Assembly: GCA_030544215.1 (NCBI GenBank)
Contig: JARZZO010000001.1
Coordinates: 68,474,456 to 68,538,455 of the forward strand
Direction: 5' to 3'
Length of the DNA stretch: 64,000 nt
Origin: Zantedeschia hybrid cultivar
Lineage: Eukaryota > Streptophyta > Magnoliopsida > Alismatales > Araceae
A model generated the notes under the pieces. That model had not been told where the DNA came from, searched no databases, and was given only the letters and a program-made list of their open reading frames with translations. A program made the position numbers and the translations under genes. Every line of letters begins with the position of its first letter. Position 1 is the first letter of the stretch. Positions 22,702 to 31,471 of this stretch are shown piece by piece.

Positions 22702-25700
22702 ATGGCGGCAAGGGTCACGTATGGCCCACTTGTGGTGGCGACCCACGCACGGTGTGGATATCTAACCATACCAACATGCTTCGAGGACTTCCCCGCGGTG
22801 ATCGGATCTCCATACTTTTTGGGGGTCGTTCCGGCACCGGAGCTTGCTCCGGAAAAGAAGAAGAAGAGGTGCGCTTCTCGCGCCAGAACATGCAACAACG
22901 GCAGCCGATATGGGCGAGTGCTTGCCGTGAATACCATCAGCATCTCTCCGGCCTCCTCGTCCAACGGGAGGCAAAAGCGGAAGGTTCTAACCGCAAGCCC
23001 GTCCAGGACGGGGAAAACTATATTAGTGGGGAACCTGCATATTCGTCTGGATGGCGGGCAACCCATCATTCCTAAGATCCATCATATCCCGACAGTTCCT
23101 GTCCAGAATCGGTTCGGGGTTCTATTGAAGGTTTGCCAAGATGGGGCAACGTTCGAAAAGAAGAAAAGGACTCCAAAGGGCACTGCTTGTCGGGAGCCAA
23201 TAATTATACCAGAGCATGTCATGTCTCGTGCAGGGGGCAATGCCACCCCCCGAGCAGGGGGCAACTCCATGCCTCGGAATGGGGGCAAATTTATGCCTCG
23301 GACTGGAGGCAATCCATCGGAGGATAGGAGCCTCCGCATAAAGGAAATGTGGGTAACCAAAAAGGAAGCCCGCAAAATTCGCCAGACTAGGGATACCCTA
23401 GCAGAACAACAGCCTCAATAGCTCGTAGAGCCTGAGGGGCAGATAACCAGCTCAACTACCTGGCCTCGTTCTTTACAAGGTCAAAAGATAAAAAGTGCCT
23501 ATAAGGCGCAGGAACAAGTCTAGCAACAGACATCTGTCCTCGAGCGGTTGGGTGCATTGGTCCGATCGACTCACAAAAAGAAGAAAACTGCCAGAAGAAC
23601 AAAGAATAGTATACGGGTCTACACATGCTACACCTCCAATATCACCAACCGGCAGCCTTCCCAGCCGGAAGACCCAAATGATATCATCAATCTGATGCAA
23701 CGGGTCGGGCCCATAACCCGTCAAATGGAGTAGGCTATGCGCTTGCTGAATCGAGGAAGCCAGGGGGCAGAGCCACCCCAAATTGGCAGTATCAATGCTG
23801 TTGGAGGAGCTGATGAAGACGGGGCAAATGCTTCAGATATTGAAGCCACTCCAGAACAACCTCAAGATCAAATACAACCTCAGACTATAGAGGAGATGAG
23901 GCAAGAAAATCAACAACTCAGGGCCTTGCTCTATGGCCTAATACAAAAGATGGAGGAGCAGCAAAGGGTAGCTCAAGTCCCCCCAGTAAATGCACCACCT
24001 CCAAGGGCAGTGCCTATGCCAACGGTGATAAGACCGCAAGCTGCAGATGTCAACTTCAACCCTGATGAGATACAAGAAGATCAGGTTGTGGAGCCCAATC
24101 ATAATGCTCAGCAATCCCATGCTTCTGCAGATGATGCTACGGCATTGCAGAAGCATCTTATTGAGCAAATTGTTAAAGCCAAAATAGCAGAACAAGACGA
24201 CGGAATAGGCACATTCGACTTGTGCAAAGTGCCATTTCCGGTACGTCATATGTTCAAGAAGCTCCCGCCGGATCACAATAAGTGTCCCAAATTCATCAGG
24301 TATGACGGGGAAGGTTCGGCCCAGGAGCATATTGCCCACTATATGAGTGACTTGGGAGAGCTGGCTACTGATGAGGCCTATCTTCTGAGGTTCTTTTCTA
24401 CCTCTCTCACGGGCATTGCATTCCAATAGTATGCAAAGTTGAAGCCTAACTCTATCAACAGTTAGGAAGAAATGCAAAAAAAGTTCCTCGACCGTTTCAA
24501 GGTGTCGGAACGAAAGGTCACCATCACTGAATTGGTGACACTAAAGCAAGGCAAGAATGAATCCGCCACCGACTATATCAAAAAATGGCGGAACCTCTGC
24601 ATGAAATGCGACAATCCACCGACCCACGAGGATGCGGTACGATTGTGCAAAAGGGGCTTAAAGCCTGAAATAAGTGAAAAACTGATTGGCGCAAATGTCA
24701 AGAACTTTGATCAACTAAATAACATTGTGACGGAGGTCGAAATATTCTATGCAGACCATCCAACCATTGCCTCCATTGGGGGGAAAGTCCCAAAGAAACA
24801 AAATATGGATACAGAAGAGGTCAATGCCATAGACTTCACCTCGGCTGTAGAAAATACAGGGGGCAAGAACAATGCAAATGCCTCAACATCCAATAGAAGG
24901 GGATCATATGCCACCCTTAATGAGAGAAGGAAAATGCCTTACTCTTTCATCAGGGAGCACACAAGAGAGTTGTTTAATGTCTGCATGCGGGCCAATCTCT
25001 TGATGCTACCCGAACCAAAAAGACCAGTAGAAGTTGGTAAAATAGATGAACCCAACTATTGCATATACTATCGTATGTTGGGACATGTAATAGAAGATTA
25101 TTATATCTGCAAAGGGGAAATTGAAATGCTTATCCGAAAAGGGGCCGTGGAGATGGGGAAATACCTGGTAGACCCGCCTCAGCCACATCGAATGCCCAGA
25201 CAAACATTTACAGCAAATGTCGTCCATATGGATGAAAACTCCTCAGAAGAAGAGCCTACAAATAAGAATATAGATGCCCCTCCATAGCATGAGGCAATAC
25301 CATCATACGCTCCAGCGACTTCCACTCCAGAAAGGTCTATCGTGGCGGCACTGGAGAAGATTCAGATGAATATGTCACAGCTCTCCCATCAGCAAGTTTC
25401 GCCGGAGCAGGAGGCAATACCATCATATGCTCCAGCGACTTCCACTCCAGAAGCGTCTATCATGACAATACTAGAGAAGATTCAGATGAGTCTGATACAA
25501 CTCTCTCACCAGCAAATCTCATTGGAGTAGAAGATAAATCCATCATATACTCCAGCAATTTCCACTCTCGAGGGGTCCATTATGGCAGCACTGGAGGGGA
25601 TTCAAGTGAGTCTGGGACAAATCTCTCATCAGCAGTATGAACTCACTCAAGTAATGGAAGGTCTTGCAAGACAATGGACAGAAGTCATGTCAATGGACAG

Positions 25701-26157
25701 AATCAATAGGCCCTTCTCCTTTGAGGAGCCAGGACCAAAATGCAGCCGTCCTCTAAAGAATAAGAGCAAACTTATCATAGAGTTAAATGAACCACCAGAA
25801 GCCCAGTACCGAGAGGGAATGATGCTCAAATGCAAAGGTTGTGAAAGTCACGACAATACTCTCGAGGCCACCTTTGCAGTTAGGCAAAGTTCCCGGGGAA
25901 AGCAAGTTGCTGGTGCAGAAACAGGGATAAGTTTTAAAGATGCTGAATCCCTGGCAAAAAGGCTCAAGAGACCATACTCCTTTCCAAAGGAAAAGACCAA
26001 AGAACTCTTCAAGTTATGTATGAGCAGAAAAGCAATTATTCTGCCCAAGTCAAAAAGGGAAGAAGAAATACATCGGGTAGATGCACCCAATTACTGCCCA
26101 TACCACCGCTTCATCATCCATCCAATTGAACGTTGCTTTATGTCAAAGATGAAGTAG
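22702..26157 (+). pseudogene. gag of element B, one frame interrupted only by TAG codons
   Basis: From ATG 22702 to about 26140 a single frame is kept. It encodes an N-terminal extension (22702-23420), a coiled, Gln-rich segment (about 23880-23980, EEMRQENQQLRALLYGLIQK), the gag core (about 24220-24720, PPTHEDAVRLCKRGLKPEIS), a first Cys/His motif (about 25050-25110, PNYCIYYRMLGHVIEDYYIC), three 40-residue repeats (25291-25650) and a second Cys/His motif (about 26087, YCPYHRFIIHPIERCF). Stops at 23419, 23521, 23731, 24427, 24463, 25285 and 25528 are all TAG. A one-base loss near 26141 ends homology. In the first Cys/His motif the second Cys found in element A is replaced by Tyr. Family role: particle capsid and RNA packaging. 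This copy cannot make full-length Gag without readthrough. Confidence 0.85.
25291..25650 (+). repeat. Three 120-bp (40-codon) repeats in gag B
   Basis: Units starting near 25291, 25411 and 25531 encode IPSYAPATSTPE...ALEKIQM...QLSHQQ with moderate divergence. Element A has only one equivalent (around 7530-7640). The period is a multiple of three, so the frame is kept. The repeat expanded after A and B separated. Confidence 0.85.
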
Positions 26158-26278
26158 AAAAGCTGATTCAAGAAGGAAAGATAAATATGGGGGAAATACC
26201 TGGTGAATCTCCCACAGCCACATACGATTACACATTGAGTGTAATTCGCAGACCCATGAGCAAAAAAAAAAAAAAAAA

Positions 26279-26515
26279 GTGTGGGGCTTAAAAGTGAGGT
26301 GCCCCGACAGACTTGATTGGTCCCGCTCCTATGAGGGGCCAATTAAGGGCAAAAAAGTCTAAAACCCAGTTGAGGGTGAAAACCCGAAAGGACACTTCAG
26401 GCAAAAATGGGTGAACCCTGCTGTGTGAAAACCCGCAAGGGCGCACAAGCAAAAATAAAAGGGGCTCGCTTCGGTGAAAACTCATAAGGGCACCGATGTT
26501 AGTATTATAATTAAA
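26279..26515 (+). other. Five-hairpin module, copy 1
   Basis: Successive short inverted repeats enclose loops of the form AAAAYCCGMAARGG. Examples are GGGGC/GCCCC near 26282, CTTGATTGG/CCAATTAAG near 26310-26345, GTGTG/CGCAC near 26420 and CGGTG/CACCG near 26474. It follows directly after the broken end of gag. A homologous copy lies at 29972-30198. No protein coding is seen. Confidence 0.7.
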
Positions 26516-26989
26516 AAAAAAAAAAAACATCATCATCTGGCAACCCGTCAGGGGATAACACGCAAAAGCCATCTGCGCCAAGAAAAGTCAATAATGCTCG
26601 TGCGCGAGCGCATAGGCTCATAAAGCCACATATTTATTCCCCGGCGGGGGAAGACTCTCTCAGCCTGCTAAAGGCAGAGATCGAGTTTTCCCACATCCTT
26701 ACCCAGGGAGGATATCAGAGTCGCCAATGACGAATAAACCCTTGGTATCACACTAGTGGTACAATAATGACCCATCAAGGGCTGCGACCGAGGCGACGAT
26801 GACGATGTCCTCCCGACTCGGTAAGGAAGTGGAAAAAACTTGCTCTTCTGCTCGATGCAGCATGAGAGAGTAATCCATATACCTGCCATACCAAATGTAA
26901 ATACATAAGACATATTCTTGAAGGATGTCATATGATTAGGGGAGATTCACCTCAAAAGGAAAAATTCTGTCAGAAATATCCTGAAAAAT
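26516..26989 (+). other. Hairpin-rich non-coding stretch of element B
   Basis: More short inverted repeats occur with no repeat unit: GCTCGTGCGCGAGC (26598), TTCCCCGGCGGGGGAA (26637), TCTCAGCCTGCT/AGGCAGAGA (26655-26680). No reading frame is recognisable. It replaces the position where protease and RT lie in element A. Confidence 0.6.
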
Positions 26990-28830
26990 CTCCAATTACC
27001 GCCCCGAAGAGGCGTTGTATCCTGAAATCTCATTTTTCCACCCAGAAGAGGCGTTGTATCCTGAATTTTCCCTTGGCATAAACTAGTCCCACTGGCACGC
27101 CATAAAAGGGTTGAAAATTTCCTTTGCCCCGAAGAGGCGTTGTATCCTGAAATTTCTCACTACCGCTCCGAGGAGGCGTTATATCCTGAATTTTCCCTTG
27201 ACATACTCCAGTCCCACTGGCATGCCGCGAAGGGTTGAAAATTTCCTTATCGCCCCGAGGAGGCAATGCATCTTAAAGCTTTCCTATTCACCCCTGGGAG
27301 GCAATACGAAAAACTTACTCGCGTCCTTGGGAACGTTATATCCCAAAATTTTCCCCATAAATTATAGTCCCATCGGCGTGCCCATATATTATAGTCCCAT
27401 CGGCGTGCCGTAAGGGGTCGAATTCGCCCCGAGGAGACATTATATTCTAAAATTGCCCCTGGTATACACCAGTCTCAATGGTGTGCCGTAATAGGTTGAA
27501 ATTCATATTCGCCTACAGGAGGCTTTATATCCTGGAAATTCATATTCGCCCTACAAGAGGCTTTATATCCTAGAAATTCATATTCGCCTACAGGAGGCTT
27601 TATATCCTGGAAATTCATATTCGCCTACAGGAGGCTTTATATCCTGGAAATTTATATTTCGCCTACGGGAGGCGTTAAACTCCGGAATTCGCCTACGGGA
27701 GGCATTAAATCCCGGAATTCATATTTCGCCTGCAGGAGGCTTTAAATCCTGAAGTTCATATTTCGCCTACAGGAGGCTTTGAATCCTGGAATTCATATTT
27801 CGCCTACGGGAGGCTTTGAATCTCGGAGTTCACACTTCGCTTACGGGAGGCTTTGAATCTCGGAGTTCATATTTCGCCTACGGGAGGCTTTGAATCTCGG
27901 AGTTCATATTTCACTTACGGGAGGCTTTGAATCTCGAAGTTCATATTTCGCCTACGGGAGACTTTGAATCTCGGAATTCATATTTCGCTTACGGGAGGCT
28001 TTGAATCTCGGAGTTCATATTTCGCCTACGGGAGGCTTTGAATCTCGGAATTCATATTCGCCTACGGGAGGCATTAAACTCCGGAATTCGCCTACGGGAG
28101 GCTTTAAATCCTGGAATTCCTATTTCGCCTACAGGAGGCTTTGAATCCTAGAATTCATATTTCGCTTACGGGAGGCTTTGAATCTCGGAGTTCATATTTC
28201 GCCTATGGGAGGCTTTGAATCTCGGAGTTCATATTTCGCCTACGGGAGGCTTTGAATCTCGGAATTCATATTTCGCTTACGGGAGGCTTTGAATCTCGGA
28301 ATTCATATTTCGCTTACGGGAGGCTTTGAATCTCGGAATTCATATTTCGCCTACGGGAGACTTTGAATCTCGGAATTCATATTCGCCTACGGAAGGCATT
28401 AAACTCCGGAATTCGCCTACGGGAGGCTTTGAATCTCGGAATTCATATTCGCCTACAGGAGGCGTTAAACTCCGGAATTCGCCTACAGGAGGCTTTAAAT
28501 CCTGGAGTTCATATTTCGCCTACGGGAGGCTTTGAATCTCGGAATTCATATTTCGCCTACGGGAGGCGTTAAACTCCGGAATTCGCCTACGGGAGGCTTT
28601 AAATCCTAGAATTCATATTTCGCCTACGGGAGGCTTTGAATCTCGGAATTCATATTCGCCTACGGGAGACGTTAAACTCCGGAATTCGCCTACGGGAGGC
28701 ATTAAATCCCGGAATTCATATTTCACCTGCAGGAGGCTTTAAATCCTGAAGTTCATATTTCGCCTATGAGAGGCATTAAACCCCGGAATTTGCCTCCGGG
28801 AGGCATTGTGTCTCAAAATATTCGGTCTTC
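26990..28830 (+). repeat. Tandem array 1 (about 37-bp units)
   Basis: Units of the type CGCCTACGGGAGGCTTTGAA followed by TCTCGGAATTCATATTT recur head to tail, most regularly from 27505 to 28800, with shorter variants that lack the ATATTT spacer. Units before 27500 are longer and more diverged (CGCCCCGAAGAGGCGTTGTA). Most units contain a small inverted repeat GCCT.....AGGC and a GAAT......ATTC pair. Short frames across it are by-products of the repeat. Confidence 0.95.
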
Positions 28831-28861
28831 GGGAGCCGTTATATCCCAAATCCACGGCTAC

Positions 28862-29945
28862 CTAGAGCCCCTGTTTTCCGAAAACTATATATAGCGGTGA
28901 TCAGGGAGGCCTCAATTCCCTACATATAATTCCTTATCGGCTCATAGGGAGGCCTCAGTTCTCTACATAAAATTTCTTATCGGTTCTCAGGGAAGACTCA
29001 GTTCCCTATAGATATTTCTTAGCGGCTCACAAGGAGGCCTCAGTTCCCTACATATATTCCTTATCAGTTCTCAAGGAAGACTCAGTTCCTTACATAAAAT
29101 TTCTTATCGGTTCTCAGGGAAGACTCAATTTCCTACATATAATTTCTTATCGGCTCACAGGGAGGCCTCAGTTCCCTACATATATTCCTTATCGGTTCTC
29201 AGGGAAGACTCAGTTCCCTACATAAAATTTCTTATCGGTTCTCAGGGAAGACTCAATTTCCTACATATAATTTCTTATCGGCTCACAGGGAGGCCTCAGT
29301 TCCCTACATATATTCCTTATCGGTTCTCAGGGAAGACTAAGTTCCCTACATAAAATTCATTATCGGTTCTCAGAGAAGACTCAATTCCCTACATATAATT
29401 TCTTATCGGCTCATAGGGAGGCCTCAGTTCCCTACATATAATTCCTTATCGGTTCTCAGGGAAGACTCAATTCCCTACATATAATCCCCTTATCGATTCT
29501 CAGGGAAGACTCAATTCCCTACAGATATTTCTTAGCGGCTCACAGGGAGGCCTCAGTTCCCTACATATATTCCTTATCGGTTCTCAGGAAAGACTCAATT
29601 CCCTACATATAATTTCTTATCGGTTCTCAGGGAAGACTCAATTCCCTACATATAATTTCTTATCGACTCACAGGGAGGACTCAGTTCCCTACATATAATT
29701 CCTTATCGGTTCTCAGGGAAGACTCAGTTCTCTACATAAAATTTCTTATCGGTTCTCAGGGAAGACTCAGTTCCCTACAGATATTTCTTAACAGTTCACA
29801 GGGAGACCTCAGTTCCCTACATATATTCCTTATCGGTTCTCAGGGAAGACTCAGTTCCCTACATAAAATTTCTTATCGGTTCTTAGGGAAGCCTCAGTTC
29901 CCTACAATGATTTCCTTAGCGGTTCTAAGAGAAGCTGTAATTCCT
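28862..29945 (+). repeat. Tandem array 2 (about 44-bp units)
   Basis: Units read TTATCGGTTCTCAGGGAAGA followed by CTCAGTTCCCTACATAAAAT, partly alternating with a GGCTCACAGGGAGGCCTCAG variant. Each unit holds an inverted pair AGGGAA/TTCCCT. At about 29074-29093 the pair is AAGGAA/TTCCTT, a paired change on both arms. An A run at 29953-29970 ends the array. Confidence 0.95.
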
Positions 29946-29971
29946 TACCGACAAAAAAAAAAAAAAAAAAA

Positions 29972-30198
29972 TAGAGGAGCTTAAAAATGAGGTGCTCCGA
30001 CGGACTTAATCGATCTCGTCCTCAAAGGGATCGGTTAAGGGTAAAAAGGTCTTATATCCAGCTAAAGTGAAAATCCGAAAAGGCACCTTAGGCAAAATCG
30101 GATAACCCCGCTGTGTGAAAACCCGCAAAGGCGCACAGACAAAAATAAGAGGGGGCTAATGCTGGCGAAAACCTGAAAAGGCGCTAGTATTAGTTATA
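29972..30198 (+). other. Five-hairpin module, copy 2
   Basis: This is homologous to 26279-26515 but diverged. Stems are GGAGC/GCTCC, CTTAATCGATC/GATCGGTTAAG, CTAAAGTG/CACCTTAG, CTGTGTG/CGCACAG and AATGCTGGCG/CGCTAGTATT, each around a loop close to AAAACCCGAAAAGG. Several differences from copy 1 are compensatory on the two arms (GGGGC/GCCCC against GGAGC/GCTCC). The two copies bracket the tandem arrays. Confidence 0.7.
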
Positions 30199-30262
30199 AA
30201 ATAATAATAATAATAATAATAAATAAATAAAAAGGAAAAGAAGGGAGGAAGAGAGAATACAT

Positions 30263-31203
30263 TCAACATATAATAAAGGGTTCGTACCACTCAAACTTAG
30301 CATTTATCTTCAGGAGAACATTTGTGATACACTGGAGTAATGTCGGAGTTCGAGATGAACATGCGGGGTAGTTCGAGTTCTTCAACAAATGGAAAACTTC
30401 AATCCTTTTGAAGAAATTCGGCTCCATCTCCGGAATATCAGTCGAAGCGATGTTCGATGGCCTCCACAAAATGGGAGTTCTCCCTCTAGTGAAGTTCCAA
30501 GAATATATGCATGCTGACGCAGAGCGGCAATATGGGCGTCTGCGGTACTAGAAAGGACGATATCCTTTTGATATAAGAGCCTAGGAATCTTCGTAACCCG
30601 AGCTGCATAGTCTGCCTCGATAGTTTCAATCTCGGCCCACTTTGGCGAAGGGCTACTCGACAATTGGCGGGACTGGAATATCGTCCTCCCCGTGCCCTGC
30701 CATAGGAGGAACTCTCGCGTGGGCCATGAAGACAAAGACAACAAGCTACAAGAAGATAGAGAAATGAAATCAACGCCAGAGGGCTGCAATAAAAGTCTCG
30801 AAAAACACAAAGATCGACCAAGTCCTAATAAAGTCAGGACAAAGTCAAATTGCTATGAACCAGATATTAGGCCAGTCCAGAACGCTTCGTGCGGAGCTCC
30901 TGAAAATGCCAATATAAGGTACTGATACCCCAAGATAGAGCAAATGCCGGAAGAATTAAACGACTCACCTGTGTGTTCTTAAGGAGTCTCCATGTCGTAA
31001 AGGCCAAGAGATCTCCTAGAATCCAAGTAAACGTCGAAAGATTCGAGCGGCATCAACTCTCGCGGAACCTCCAAGTCGCGAAGGCCAAGAGGATTCGCAT
31101 AATCAGAGGAGTTAGACGCTTTCAAATACATCCGAAAAGTCGAAAAGTTATGAAAACAAGATTTCCTGGACATATTTTTGAGGTGTCTAAATACCAAAAT
31201 TGA
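30263..31203 (-). pseudogene. Antisense reading-frame remnant of element B
   Basis: Minus-strand pieces keep a protein-like composition although the plus strand does not. 30979-31197 reads NPLGLRDLEVPRELMPLESF and YLDSRRSLGLYDMETP, and just downstream on the minus strand is a good splice donor (ACAG/GTGAGT near 30973). 30382-30670 then reads KWAEIETIEADYAARVTKIP and STADAHIAALRQHAYILGTS, with a frameshift joining it to EPNFFKRIEVFHLLKN at 30263-30469. Extra antisense ORFs between pol and the 3' LTR are established in Tat-lineage elements, which fits this location and orientation. Whether the pieces form one spliced gene is inference, and I recognise no domain. Stops and frameshifts mean it is not intact. 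Confidence 0.45.
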
Positions 31204-31471
31204 GGGTCATCGGGACCCAGATAAGCTCAGATGGAGCATATACATAGCAAGCTGAAGCGAAGCATCGCCTGGCGTATACGAAATAGTGCTCGACTCCCCC
31301 CCCTAATAGCCGCGAATACATAAGGCGAGACACGGGAGCTCATCAAGACAATACCGGCATGCTGCATCAAAGAGCTTCTCAAGCGTGCAAAATGATGATT
31401 CTTGTAGCCAAATGGGGCACGGGGCATGCACCGTCGTCTTCACCTCCGACACATGTCCCGTAAGGGGCATT

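Noticed and set aside
22702..26157. Reassigned or suppressed TAG codons in gag B
   Set aside because: Nuclear plant genes use TAG as stop, and comparisons with A explain the stops as transitions of Gln or Trp codons.
27505..29945. Regularly spaced repeats that could suggest a CRISPR array
   Set aside because: The repeats are head-to-tail without unique spacers, inside an LTR retrotransposon of a plant.
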